A stretch of 64,000 nucleotides of DNA, from the NCBI GenBank assembly GCA_014155875.1, contig JACEFZ010014611.1:1-64000 (forward strand), read 5' to 3'. Made by a program: the position numbers and the translations under genes. A model generated the notes under the pieces. The model was given only the letters and a program-made list of their open reading frames with translations. It was not told the DNA's origin and searched no databases. Positions 10,447-22,780 of the stretch are shown here, in pieces. The first letter of the stretch is position 1, and each line of letters begins with the position of its first letter. This stretch comes from Cepaea nemoralis (Eukaryota > Mollusca > Gastropoda > Stylommatophora > Helicidae).

Positions 10447-12027
10447 GTTCTGACTGTTCAGTGATACAACTATCACTTGCTAAACATAAGTATCCATCAG
10501 CATGTCCTGCTCAGCAGAAGCCAGGTTCCCGCAGACCAACTTGGGTATAAGCCCAATGTAGAGGCCTCTCAGCAACTTCTGTCTTCAAATCCTGAGCCAT
10601 CATCTTCTAAACTGTGTTCTAGCTTCACTGTTGAATATCATAGCACACCTACGTGGAACCTGTTGAGTAGAGAATACTATGGTGAGAGCAACTCAATCCT
10701 GGCCGGAATTAGGTGAGTGTAGGCCAATAGCAGCACTCAGATCTACAACAGAGATCCGATCTCTGTCATATGGCCAAATAGCTCATCACATGGTCTGAGA
10801 CATGGCAACACCAGGCAAGAATAAAGGAACGTGTAGAAACCCAGCAGATGCCCTACTGGAAGATCCTACCATTTCACATTCCCCTCCTCCCTCCCAACCA
10901 TCCTCAACCTCTCTAATTATTATCCCACTACATTGTCCTCAACTCCCTGAGTAAAATGATATATCACACAAGCTAGTTAAAGCCACACAATAGGATACTA
11001 GTGCCGACGCTCCTATGATACTTTCTAGCACCGCACTTATAGAACATTCTATCACCACACCTATAATACATTACATCACCGCACCTATAATACAGTATAT
11101 CACAGCACAGTACTGTAATCTATTCATAATCATACTCTAAGATAGATATGATTAATAGCCTACCATATGTCTATTCCGGTTGCTGATTAAAACTATGCAA
11201 TCACAGACTGGATCTATGTCCGCCGATAAATATCAACAATTTGACACTATAGTTTCTTTCATTGAACACAACTCGGAAACTGCACCGATCCTTCAAACTT
11301 CAGAAATCTTGGTCGACTAACTCCACTTGTTTACCGCAACGGGTTTTATATCGAGCTTAAGTGACGTCACTAAAAAGTCTAGACGCATAGGCGTCGAGAA
11401 GTTGTTTTTCTCTTTATTTTTCCCAACTCAATGTGAACATCTGACTGGTGTCCCCTTTCATCTGGGAAATTGTCTCCTGTCTGTGATCTAGAGACCTTTT
11501 CCACATCACAAGACTCCATCCGACGTCTGGCCAGATATTCCGTCTATCACTTCAAAGGCTGACTCCCGCCTTATAGACGAATGGCGCCATTGTACGTTTC
11601 TCGAGCAACAACTTGTTAACAAAATGCCGACCGGTGTAGACATTGTAACGCGACGTATTTTTCTCAGTCTATACAACATCAAGCCGGTCTCTCTGGCCGA
11701 GGGATTACAACACTTTCTCCGTAATCCCGTTTATCACGCAGAGTCTCGTAGCGGGAGAAAACTGGGAGCGGTTCGTCCCCCGCTAGTGACTTGCGGGATA
11801 ACTGAGCCGGCCGCTCAGAAAGCAATGGCAAACTACTGAGCGTAATCTTGCCAAGAGATCAACAGACAGCTGAAAAATGCTGCTGTTGACAGCTAAGTCC
11901 TGTAAAATGGATATGCGAAATAAAAAAAATTAAAAAAATACAACATCAAAGGGTTGCCTGTTTTTGCAGACGAATGTCGGGTCTTGTTTGTCATCGATCG
12001 AAACTAACAAGTTTATTTTTCGTGACA
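9590..12027 (-). repeat. 5' LTR of element 1
   Basis: A 2,438-bp partner of the left LTR with the same TGTC/GACA ends. It is longer because of a tRNA-derived SINE at 11,683-11,937, a longer TG run at about 9,883-9,928, an extra segment near 11,555-11,618 and a 20-bp duplication near 10,075. The TA array is at about 10,355-10,443. The promoter is expected here, but I cannot place it. Confidence 0.93.
11683..11937 (+). mobile_element. tRNA-derived SINE inside the 5' LTR of element 1
   Basis: A 255-bp insertion absent from the other LTR. It is flanked by a 12-bp target duplication ATACAACATCAA at 11,671-11,682 and 11,938-11,949 and ends in an A-rich tail. The head holds a pol III A box, TGGCCGAGGGA at 11,694, and a B box, GGTTCGTCCCC at 11,770. 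Their spacing of about 76 bp suits a Leu/Ser-type tRNA ancestor with a long variable arm. The body after the tRNA head is not one I can assign to a named SINE domain. It inserted after element 1 integrated. Confidence 0.88.
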
Positions 12028-12032
12028 GGGTC

Positions 12033-12480
12033 TAATATCAGACAGGATGGACTGGGGCAAAGTAATACTAACTCTGGGTCGTGAGTGCAGAGAATGGGTA
12101 GCGGGCCGCACAGAGTTTGAGGTGTAACAACTGATCCAGAGTAACACACATCAAAGTGGCATAGTGATTTATACTGATGGGTTAGTTGTGAGAAACAGAC
12201 GCAGTGGTTGGGGTTTTATTTCAATGCTAATGGACGATTCTTGACAAAGGAGAGTCCGGCATTTGAGGTTACGACCTCCAGAATTAGAATGGAGGTGGAA
12301 GCAATTACATTGGCATTCCGTTTGTTAGAGATGACAGTGTCATATCTAAATCACTCACCCCAGTTGTCAGCAAGATCGGGAATTCTAATGTACATTACTG
12401 AACTAACCAGCACCTTACGGCACGGTTGCATCAATTCTAAATATAGGAGATGTCAAAAAGCTATCTAGAACGGAAAAGCG
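12033..12480 (+). pseudogene. I-like LINE RNase H relic, copy 2
   Basis: Just right of element 1 the sequence reads like the linker and RNase H of the 23.4-24.0-kb LINE: a GRECREW-like motif, then IYTDG and a RMEVEAITLAF motif. In-frame stops and frame changes are present. LTR element 1 appears to have inserted into this LINE, although I could not recognise the LINE's upstream part on the left flank. A short retroelement truncates its right side. Confidence 0.65.
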
Positions 12481-12485
12481 TCTCA

Positions 12486-12664
12486 TGAACGAACGAACGA
12501 ATGAACGAAATTTATCTTCGAAGGGTAACAAATTGGGCACGCAGGCCCGTCTTACATTCGGCCCTTCCAATCACTCATCTTTCGTTCATCAGTGCATAGT
12601 GCATTCAAATAGGAAAAATACATTGTCAAATGAATGTTGTAAGCATAAACAATGCATGTTACCA
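12486..12664 (-). mobile_element. Short (GTTC)n-tailed retroelement, copy 2
   Basis: Closely matches the copy at 975-1190 in the same orientation. The GAAC simple repeat on the plus strand is at 12,486-12,508, followed by the shared body (TTGGGCACGCAGGCCCGTC) and ending near the shared AATGCATGTTACC. I could not define a target duplication because the right side runs into low-complexity sequence. Confidence 0.75.
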
Positions 12665-12679
12665 TGTTATAAGACAAAT

Positions 12680-13481
12680 CACTCACCCACCCACCCACCC
12701 ATGCCCTATCCATTCGTGTGTCCCACACACACACACATATCCACCACCCAACCACACACATACCCACAGGCACATACATGACCCCATCCATCCACCCATT
12801 CCCCAACCCACACATCCCACACACACCCCCACATACACCATCTCCCCACACACACACATCTCCAACACACCACACATCTCTCCGCACACATCCCCCACCC
12901 ACCAACACACAAACGCAGGCACACATGTATGCAACCACCCATCCATACCCACCCACAGATCCCCCACCTTCACACATCTCCCCACCCACACGCACACATC
13001 TTCTACCCATCGCATAACCTACCAACACTCACCCACCCACATATCCTCCACCACCCACCCATACACCCACAACAACTCAGCCAAACACACATCCCCCAAC
13101 CACAAATCCAATACCCACACACACATATTCCCGCCAACTCACATATCGTGCTCTTACCCATACACAAAACCCGCACCCACCGACACATCCCCCACGTACA
13201 CACATATCTCACACCCACACAATCTCCCCCACCCACACATCCAGCACACACACACACATACATCCCCCTACACAGACTCACTCTCCCATACATTATCCAC
13301 CCACCCACTCGCCAACTAGCCCCCCCCCCCCCCCCCCCCGATCTGCAGTCCCCAATCACAATCCCTTAACTACACATCTCACCACCCATACACTCACACA
13401 CACGCACACACACACACACACACATCACCCCCATACACACATCCTCACCCATAAACACATTCCTCAACCAAAGACACACAC
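12680..13481. repeat. CA-rich low-complexity tract, left part
   Basis: About 800 bp of irregular ACACAC/CCCACA sequence with very few G residues, including a run of about 20 C at 13,320-13,339. Long His/Thr/Pro-rich frames on plus and Gly/Val/Cys-rich frames on minus are composition artefacts. It continues at 20,714 on the far side of LTR element 2. Confidence 0.9.
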
Positions 13482-14061
13482 TGTCAAGGTCTCACATCCG
13501 AGGTTGCGACGCGTTGTCTGTACCAACGCCAGACACCATAACAACACGCAACCCTGAGTAATGTTCGACACGGCAGAGAGAACGCGGCGTCTTTGCCGAC
13601 GCCTGGATAAGCAGCCACGCACAGCAATTGAGTTCACCCCGTGAACCGTGCAGGGGACACCAGCTGACGTGAGCGTGTAGCGTGTAAGACGCCAGGACTG
13701 GCAGACGGGCTTAGATCGTTGAACGGACAGGTCGCAAGGGAATGCGAGTTGAGTTTGAATCTGCCTTGAGAGCTAGCCTGTATGACAGTGGGAGACTGGT
13801 TCGAACGCTTGTATAGTTTGACTGTAAGTGAGATGTTTATTGCTTGCATGTATTATTATGTATTGTAGTGATATTGTTCATGCTATAATGATTGTTATGG
13901 ATTGTCAATGCGCGATGTTTGTGCGATGATAAATGCGGCGCGTCAATAAAACGTGTGAATAATACTTTCGGATATTCACTTCGTGTGATTTGATAGTTTG
14001 ATATTACTTCACACTTGCCAGAAAACGAGCTACTTGTCTTGTGTTATGCAAGACTCTGACA
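13482..14061 (+). repeat. 5' LTR of element 2
   Basis: 580 bp, same length as the copy at 20,134-20,713. An AATAAA lies at 13,946-13,951, and a duplicate sits at the same place in the other LTR, as expected for a polyadenylation signal in R/U5. Confidence 0.95.
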
Positions 14062-14740
14062 AGTGCGAATGTGGAGGCTTTCGTCCGGGTTTTGAATCAA
14101 ATGCGAACGTATAAATTTTTTTTGTCCGAGTTTGAAGCGAATGTGAACATGCCGATAGAAGTGCGCAAGTCATAGATTAAGGTAAAGTAACGAATTAATA
14201 GAGTTGATTTAATTAAATTATAAGTGTGAAGATATTATTTGAAGCCAACCGAGGCGTCTTCAGACTTAGCACTAAATTCAACAAATTTTGTACCTAAAAT
14301 CCAAAATGGCGGCCGTGCCCTTGAATGTCATTGAGTAGAGGTAGTGTGAGCGTGAAAGTTGCTGAATGTGGTAACGACTAACAATAATACTTGACAGCAT
14401 ACAAACCTTTACAGACTTCAGTGACATTACACACACCATACATTTACAAACGTTCTAATTTCGTTTAGTTTAAAAAGTACAGGGTTTTTGTGACAACTTT
14501 ACCTGAGTCTGGTGAACTTCAAACTTTTTTGTTCGTCAACCCGAAAGACGTTCCAGTGTGATTTCGAGCACCACTGAACAGCACAGTACCCAAGGATTAC
14601 TTGAGTATAGAATTTTTTTCAGCTTTCTTTATACTTTCGTTAGTCTGGCTTTAGACATTAACTGTGCTATAAATATTTGTAACTTACCTACATCATAAGT
14701 AATTTTGTATATATTTATTCCATCATATCTATTGTTCATC
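14062..14740 (+). other. Element 2 untranslated leader
   Basis: Non-coding leader between LTR and gag. Two imperfect copies of a 29-bp motif with core GTCCGRGTTTKAA lie near 14,083 and 14,127. A TGG-starting stretch at 14,072 is a weak primer-binding candidate, farther from the LTR than usual. Confidence 0.5.
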
Positions 14741-17700
14741 ATGTCTTCTTTAAACGATTTCATTGAAATGGGTTTAAAAATGAATATGTCTGGTGAGGGA
14801 TTGAGAACATGGAGTAAAAGTGAATATGCAGAATATCTTGTGAAACAAGAGCAAATTAGTGAGAGGGATGAGAGAGCAGCCGAAAGGGCATTAAAGCAAT
14901 CAGAAGCTGCTTTAAAGCTTCAACAAGCACAATCAGAAGCTGCTCTGAAAAGTAAAGAGGCAGAATCAGAAGCTGCTTTAAAGCTTCAACAGGCACAATC
15001 AGAAGCTGCTCTAAAGCTTCAACAAGCACAATCAGAAGCTGCTCTAAAACAATCAGAAGCTGCTCTAAAACAGTCAGAAGCGGCAGTGAGGCAAGCTGAG
15101 ATCTTAGCCCAAAGTAAGAGAGAAGAGCAAGAAACACAACTGAAAATTGAACAGCTGAAAGCTGAATGTTCTAAAGAGAAAGTGAATAGAGAAACAGACA
15201 AAGATCAACCTCATAAGAAGTACCAAGGTCTGATCAGAAGTTACAACACAGGTGATTGCATAGCAGCATTCACCCAAAATTTTGAATTTGTTATGGATCA
15301 TTACAAGATCCCAAAACCTGAATGGGGGATAGTATATGTAAGAAGTCTTTCTGGGGAACCTCTTAAAGTCATAGAGTCGATCCCAAATGACCTGAAAGAA
15401 GATTATCTTTACATAAAAGCAAAAATTATGTCACATTTTTTGCTAGATGAATCAGGTTATAGAGAACAGTTTAGGAAGTTGTCTCCTAAGCCAACACACA
15501 CGTTCTCTGATTACATCTCAGAAATTCAAAATATTTTTTCTAAATGGCTGTCAGCAGCTAAAGTAAATGGAAGTTATGACAAATTAGTTGACCTTATGTT
15601 GAGAGATAAGATTATTGCATCTCTCCCAACCCCCTTTTCTAAATTTTTGTTGGAATGTCAGTGTGAAAATGTTCAACAGATTGAAAGTCGTGGCTCTGGT
15701 TATTTTGCAGCCAATAAGCATTGTTTCTCTAGTTGTCTGACCAGCACAGACTTTGTAGCAGCAGCTACATATGGCAAATATCAGGCAGGGTCAAATAGCA
15801 AACAAAGACCTTATAGGCAAACTGCAGAGAAATTATATCAGTGTAAATATTGCAACTATGCACACAATGAGCATGATATGTGCGACCAACATCCTGGGTA
15901 CACTGCTTACTTGCATAATTACATTTCTAAGCAAGAGAAAGAGAGGAAGAACTACAAAAAACTTACAAAATGTTACCTTTGTAAGGCTTTTGGTCACTGG
16001 CGTAAGGATTGTAAAGCCAAGTCAATGACCAAAAGGGCTAATGCAGCCATGTTTGACATTTCTTCGTCAGAAGATGAAAGTGTACAAGATCACCCAGTAA
16101 ACTCAGCACATTCCATTGAGGTATTCCATCAGGAAAAATGTACCATTTGTGATCAATTTCATGAGGATGGCGTGTTAACATGCGGCCATTCTATACCTAT
16201 TACCAGTGAGGAGGCCAATTCTGTAGTAAACTCCAAAGGTAGACTGAACATCCACCAGGGGTATGTTAATGGTAAACCTGCCACAGTTTTACGTGATAGC
16301 GGAAGTACTCTCATTGGTGTAAAGAGAGATTATATTTTACCAACACAATTTAGTGGTAAATATGTCACATGCAGGACATTCTCAGGGAACATAGAGAAAT
16401 ATCCACTTGCATGGGCATATATAACTACACCATTCCTTACAGGAAAGGTGAAATGCGCAGCATTAACCAATCCTTGCTGTGATAATATTATTGGAAACCT
16501 TCCTGAAGTGAATGACATACCACATGACATCAATACATCATCTGTCAGTTGTAATATTGATACTACCACTTCACCTTCATCACCAATCACCATTCATGAT
16601 GTATTACCACCTGTAATTGAATGTACAAATACCAACCTGGCTATGCCAGAACATACATGTAATTGTGTGAATGTAACATCAATGTGTGATGAGAATGATC
16701 GTTGTAATGTAGTAAACGCAGTAACTAGATCTACTGCACAGATGCAAGATCGAATCGATCAAACAGAGGCTTTACAACGAGTAAGTCCTGTTGTAACATC
16801 TCCTGAGACAACTAGGGAGACGTTTATGACATCTCAGAAAGCCGATCGATCTCTGCAAAAGTATTTTAAACTTATAGGCCAAAAGCCAAGAGTAGCAAAG
16901 AATGCTCAATGGTACTTTGCTCTCAAGAACGGAATTCTAACACGGTATTACACCAAAGGTTCCAGCACTATAGAACAAACAGTGCTACCGTTAGAAAACC
17001 GCAAGCAAGCATTGAATATAGCTCATGACATACCCTTTGCAGGACACATGGCTTATGCTAAAACTAGAGCAAGGTTACTTACTCAATTTTATTGGTCAAA
17101 TTTTTGCAACGATACCAAACAGTATTGCAGATCGTGTGACATCTGTGAAAAGCTTGTCAAAAAGGGTAAACACCCACAAGCTGAATTGCAAGTTAATGAT
17201 TTGGCTAGTAGACCGTTTGAAAAGATCTCGGTCGATATAGTTGGTCCTCTGAACCATATAACATCTAAAGGTAATAGATACATTGTAACACTCATTGATC
17301 TATGTACTCGTTGGCCAGAAGCGATTCCAATGAAGAACATAACTTCCAACGACATCATGGAAGTGTTCTTTCATATTTTTGCGAGGGTAGGATTCCCTGA
17401 TACCATCCTTTCAGATCGGGGTAGCCAATTTATTTCCTCGGCTACACAAGCCTTTACCAAAATGTTGGGTGTTAAACAATGCTTCAACAGTCCATATCAC
17501 CCACATTCGACCGGTATAGTAGAAAAGATTAATGGCGATATGAAACATATGCTCTCTAAGGTAACCCAAGAACATCCTGAAGATTGGGATACTTATCTGC
17601 CTGCCATTTTGTTTGCATATAGGGAAGTGCCCCATTCCAGCACTGGGTTCTCACCATTCGAAATGGTATATGGTGCACAACCACGCGGCCCATTATCTCT

Positions 17701-18796
17701 GTATGAATCTGTGTTGACTGGAAGTACAACTGTGTCTATACCCATTTCACCATATGAACATGTAACATCATTGCGTGATAGAATTATGAAATCATGTATA
17801 TTAGCCAAAGAAGCTCTACAAAAATCAGGAGCTATCTACCGACAATATGCTAACAGAGGAAATAGAACTATTACACTGACGCCAGGACAGGACGTGCTTC
17901 TTCTTTTGCCAAGTGATAGACATCTCCTAACTGACTCATGGCAAGGACCGTTCAAAGTGCTACGACAAATTTCGACGGTAGATTACGAGATTGCAGTTAA
18001 GGACAAACATAAAATTTTCCATATTAACATGCTCAAACCTTATCACCACAGGCAAGACGAACAAGTAGAGACTGCAGCAAGCACCTCCATAGTGGACCAG
18101 ACGGACGACAACGACACTGACGAGATACCGACACCAGTTCTTGACACAACGACCAACTTACAAGACATTAAGGTAAATCCTAAACTGACTCAGACACAAA
18201 CTGACAGTTGCAGACAACTGATACAAGACTACAGGACGATCTTTTCGGACAGCCCAGGACAGACAGATTTAGTGCAACACCAAATCATCTTAACATCTGA
18301 CGTTCCTATTAAGTGTAGACCATATTCCATCCCTATACACTATAAAGAAAAACTTCATCAAGAAATCATTGATTTAGAAACAAATCATATCATTCGACGT
18401 TCACAATCTCATTTCTGTTCACCAATAGTTTTGGTACGCAAAAAGGACAACACTATTAGACTTTGTGTGGACTATCGTAAGCTCAACAGCATTACACAGT
18501 TGGATTTAGAACAAATGAGCAACTGTGAAGACATCTTGACTGAACTATCTGACTCACGTTATTTTACTAAACTTGACATGACAAAAGGCTACTGGCAGAT
18601 AGCTGTACATCCTGATAGTATACATCTGACTGCATTTGCCACACCTTGAGGTTTATACGAATGGTGTAAACTACCTTTTGGATTAGTCAATGCACCAGCT
18701 ACCTTCGTCAGAATGACAAGAATTCTTTTGACAGACATTGCTAACATCATTTGGTACATGGACGACATTTGCATACACACAAAGGACATGACATAG
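14741..18796 (+). pseudogene. Element 2 gag-PR-IN-RT polyprotein, one stop, RT truncated
   Basis: I chose the ATG at 14,741 because the preceding frame has only a non-ATG start. Residues about 45-135 form a coiled coil built from 10-residue units (LKLQQAQSEAA type). Then come capsid, a CCHC knuckle CYLCKAFGHWRKDC (residue about 411), a protease with DSG rather than DTG (about 519), the integrase HHCC domain, the DDE core (Asp 832, Asp 892, Glu 928; D-35-E spacing) and a WQGPF module. RT follows in the same frame: KKDNTIRLCVDYRKLN, then TKLDMTKGYWQIAV. A TGA at 18,647-18,649 interrupts it where relatives have tryptophan. The frame then continues through LPFGLVNAPATF and YMDD (18,755-18,766) to a stop at 18,794. 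RT connection and RNase H are absent. Confidence 0.9.
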
Positions 18797-20133
18797 CACA
18801 GTGCAGAGGGTGTATAAAACTGCAACGTAGATAGTGCTCAGTACTACAGCCAATTGTGACAATGTGTCAGTAACGCTGTGTACACCATTGTGATGGGGAA
18901 GATTGTATCTCCCAATGTATATAACATATGTACATATTGTGATTCTTATTATTATCATGCGAATGAATGCGTGTATAATTGTGAGATATGTGAAAGAATG
19001 AAATCAGTATTATGTAAACTAATGTGTTGTATAACTGTGAGATATGAGAAAGAATGTAATTATTATTGTAAATAAATATTATAACAACCAGACACTACAG
19101 AGAAGTGTCACGGGACAACACTACAGGATCCAAGAAGTTACCAAGCCACTAAAACGTGAGGTAATCCTAAAGTATCCAGACCGAGGTGCCCAAGACGTTT
19201 TAACAAGGTACGAAAGATGACTGCGACAGTACAATCCGAGCAGAAGGCGGAAGAGACGATCTAACAGCTGATGGTAACAACTACTACTCCGTTTATAGAA
19301 GATCCATCCAGAACGGACCAGCTTTGTTTGAATGACATCACAACACATGTAATAGGACAGCTGTATACTTCCGATTTTTTGCATATTAATATTAAAAGTA
19401 TATAAATGTATGACGTTGTATTAAAATGTGATTTAAAATATTTCCATATACGGAATTGTATATGTCGATTTTTTTTTTATAGGATGTAATCTCAGCATCG
19501 TAACTTGATTGCTTCTTTACAAACGTGACTTTTTATGCACATTTATCAATAAGGATCAAATTATGACACTAAGAAATAAATTTCCAATTGTAATTTATGT
19601 CTTGTAAACGACGATAAATTATTGTTCCTAAATTTTCTGTATAATAACCAGGGGACATTATTCTAAATTATTGGTGATATGTAAATATGTATTGTAACCA
19701 TGAACATGTGTGCTTGATAAATAACATGTCAATGTAACATCATTTAGATATGGACAGTATATTGCCAAAACTGTTGACCTTCATTAGAAACTCTAAATAG
19801 TGGTCTGATGGAGGAGTCATCTCAGAGGGAGATGCTCAAGGCTTGACCTGATTATTTTAGTATTTTTGTTCTTGGTTGTGAGGTAGGGGCCAGTTTAGCC
19901 GATACCTACCGGACAAGCTGGGTCACAGCGAGGTAATGCCCATTAAATAGATTGTACTTGACTGTTGTACTTCATAGTGTAACATAAGTGGTGTATACAT
20001 ATTGTTGACTATTCACCTGTATATATTTATGATAATTGTTAATGTATAATGTTCGACTTTGACATGTTGAAGAACACCTAGAGATATATTATACATGTAA
20101 GGAAATCCTTTCATGAAAAAGGGATATGGAGAG
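18797..20133 (+). other. Element 2 non-coding 3' region
   Basis: About 1.3 kb with many stops in all frames, lying where RT C-terminus and RNase H would be expected. No env-like gene, signal peptide or membrane segment is seen. It ends with the purine-rich GAAAAAGGGATATGGAGAG next to the 3' LTR, the likely plus-strand primer. Confidence 0.65.
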
Positions 20134-20713
20134 TGTCAAGGTCTCACATCCGAGGTTGCGACGCGTTGTCTGTACCAACGCCAGACACCATAACAACACG
20201 CAACCCTGAGTAATGTTAGACACGGCAGAGAGAACGCGGCGTCTTTGCCGACGCCTGGATAAGCAGCCACGCACAGCAATTGAGTTCACCCCGTGAACCG
20301 TGCAGGGGACACCAGCTGACGTGAGCGTGTAGCGTGTAGGACGCCAGGACTGGCAGACGGGCTTAGATCGTTGAACGGACAGGTCGCAAGGGAATGCGAG
20401 TTGAGTTTGAATCTGCCTTGAGAGCTAGCCTGTATGACAGTGGGAGACGGGTTCGAACGCTTGTATAGTTTGACTGTAAGTGAGATGTTTATTGCTTGCA
20501 TGTATTATTATGTATTGTAGTGATATTGTTCATGCTATAATGATTGTTATGGATTGTCAATGCGCGATGTTTGTGCGATGATAAATGCGGCGCGTCAATA
20601 AAACGTGTGAATAATACTTTCGGATATTCACTTCGTGTGATTTGATAGTTTGATATTACTTCACACTTGCCAGAAAACGAGCTACTTGTCTTGTGATATG
20701 CAAGACTCTGACA
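20134..20713 (+). repeat. 3' LTR of element 2
   Basis: 580 bp, four substitutions from the 5' LTR by eye (near 13,565/20,217, 13,687/20,339, 13,798/20,450 and 14,045/20,697). It is preceded by a polypurine tract. Confidence 0.95.
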
Positions 20714-21625
20714 CACACCAACCATCCACACACACCCCACCACCCACATATACCCCACCACACACATCGGCTTTCCCACCCACACACACATCCCCCACCC
20801 ATACACTCATGTCACACACACATCTACCCACTCACGTACTCATCCAACAACCACTCACACTAACACATCACCCACTTACCCATCAACACATGCATCTCTC
20901 ATCTACTCTCCCACCCACACACATCCCAACCACAAAGCCAAACACACATCCCCATCCTCATATACATCCTTCATCCACCCGCACATCCAACACCTCCCCC
21001 ATCCCTCACACACCTCCCCTCCCACACAACACCCCACCCATGAACTCATTCCCCCACACACACATCCCCCACATGCATTTCCAATACACATCCCCGCCCA
21101 CACATCTCTCACCCCCACACACATCTTCCCACCCACCCACACATCCCCGACCTACAAACATCATCACCACCCCCCACACACATACTCCACCCATTCGCAT
21201 TTACCCCATCCACACTCACACACTCAGACCCACACCGACGTATCCCATTCACAGACACATCCCTACACACATCCCCCACAATCATCCCCCAACCAACACA
21301 CCCATTTACCCACCCAAATACACATTCCCTACCCACACCCCCAACCAACAAACACCCACATACTTCCAACCATCCTCCCAAATATCGCCACCAACATACA
21401 CATCCTTCACACACATAAATCCCCCACCGACCACACATCCCTTCACCCATCCACACATCACGCATCAACCCACACACAACGCCTCCACACATAAATTCCT
21501 CACACCGCACACACACATCCCTCACATACAACGCACACACACATCCTCACATCTAGACACTTACATGATGCCTCACATGATCACTAAAACTAATAAGAAC
21601 AATCTCCCACAATTTACACACAGTT
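20714..21625. repeat. CA-rich low-complexity tract, right part
   Basis: Same cryptic CCCACA/ACACAC composition as 12,680-13,481. The two were evidently one tract of about 1.7 kb before element 2 inserted. Thr/Pro/His-rich open frames are artefacts. Confidence 0.9.
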
Positions 21626-21728
21626 GAGACACTGACGATTGTCGTGAGCAATCTCGCAAAAATTGTAAAAAATGGAGAAAAAATTGTACATATACATTGT
21701 GTAGCGTAAAAAATTGGTAATGCATTTC

Positions 21729-21729
<1 letters not shown>

Positions 21730-21819
<90 letters not shown>

Positions 21820-21830
21820 CTCTATCTCAC

Positions 21831-21890
<60 letters not shown>

Positions 21891-22017
21891 CACTCACTAA
21901 CGCTCTCACTCACATTATAGTAATGTGATAAAATCAAGTGGCATACAAAATGATAATGTGAAAGATGAAAGTACACAAACAATATAGAATGGCATGTTAC
22001 AGGACATGCGTGCACTC

Positions 22018-22085
<68 letters not shown>

Positions 22086-22117
22086 TAAACAGACACACAC
22101 ACAAACTCACACTCATT

Positions 22118-22157
<40 letters not shown>

Positions 22158-22301
22158 CTCCCTAACTCTCTCACTCACTCTATAGTGATGTACATGTGTT
22201 CATATTATAAATTATAACATGAATAGGCATTCAAAATGATAATATGAACATGAGAATACACACAAACTATGGAATAACAAGTTACATGATATGCGTGCGC
22301 T

Positions 22302-22360
<59 letters not shown>
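21730..22360. repeat. (CT)n arrays with related spacers
   Basis: Four CT dinucleotide blocks (about 21,731-21,888, 22,020-22,083, 22,119-22,153 and 22,306-22,360). The spacers at about 21,890-22,019 and 22,155-22,305 are diverged copies of one another: both have CTCACTCACxxTATAGT, CAAAATGATAAT and GCGTGC(A/G)CTCAA in the same order. This is a higher-order tandem repeat whose units contain a CT microsatellite. Confidence 0.85.
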
Positions 22361-22362
<2 letters not shown>

Positions 22363-22780
22363 ACGTTAGCGGATAGGCTATTGGGTTACAACTGGTACCA
22401 ACCATTTTAACGGGGCCGATGGGATCACTAGCCCTGCTCATTTCTTGACACGAAGGACTGACGAACGGACGCATTTTGTGTGTGAGGAACCCTGTGATTT
22501 AACTCGTAATCTGGTAAGCTTGCCCCTTTGTGATTTGTATGACGATCCGCGAGGAATGGTTCAGGTAACACATGTATTGTCCAATGTACCAAATATGATG
22601 TAGTGAATTTAATGCACTGATTAGATTACATACGAATTCTGGGAGATGTCCTGCAGAGCCGAGACGTACTCCACTGACAATCTTGCAATGCTATGCCTCA
22701 ATTTCTTCTGAATGAAAATTCATTATGCTATTCTAATGATTACTATGAATGCATATCATGCACATTCATCTGTATGCTGT
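22361..22780. other. No gene seen
   Basis: Unique-looking sequence between the CT arrays and the I-like LINE. It has a few short frames and no recognisable domain. Confidence 0.4.

Larger units (their letters stand above)
2592..12027 (-). mobile_element. LTR element 1, Ty3/gypsy-type with IN before RT (Gmr1-like)
   Basis: Complete insertion of about 9.4 kb on the minus strand. The LTRs start TGTC and end GACA and are flanked by GGGTC at 2587-2591 and 12028-12032, a 5-bp target duplication. In element orientation the order is 5' LTR (right), 16-bp tandem repeats, gag with coiled coil, zinc-knuckle remnant, protease, integrase, RT, RNase H, a G-rich polypurine tract at about 4,653-4,664, then 3' LTR (left). 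The right flank is an I-like LINE RNase H relic. Integrase ahead of RT is the order described for Gmr1-like Ty3/gypsy elements. Coding is broken by several frameshifts and a deletion in the RT palm, so this copy cannot be autonomous. Confidence 0.9.
13482..20713 (+). mobile_element. LTR element 2, Ty3/gypsy-type with IN before RT, RT truncated
   Basis: A 7.2-kb insertion on the plus strand. Its 580-bp LTRs begin TGTCAAGG and end CTCTGACA and differ at only four positions that I could find, so it is young. CACAC precedes and follows it, consistent with a 5-bp target duplication but ambiguous in this CA-rich target. Order is LTR, leader, gag, zinc knuckle, protease, integrase, RT fingers and palm up to YMDD, then about 1.3 kb with no coding, a purine-rich tract at about 20,115-20,133, then LTR. 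No RNase H is present. It probably depended on a partner's enzymes or was deleted recently. Confidence 0.9.

Noticed and set aside
2592..12027. Assignment of the LTR elements to Ty1/copia from gene order
   Set aside because: RT and IN motifs (FMDD/YMDD with LPFGLxNxPxxF, GPY/F module, HHCC spacing) are Ty3/gypsy-type.
12552..13369. His/Thr/Pro-rich and Gly/Val/Cys-rich frames
   Set aside because: Low-complexity CA tract; overlapping open frames on both strands show composition, not coding.
18797..20133. Possible env gene in element 2
   Set aside because: Stops in all frames; no signal peptide or membrane segment.
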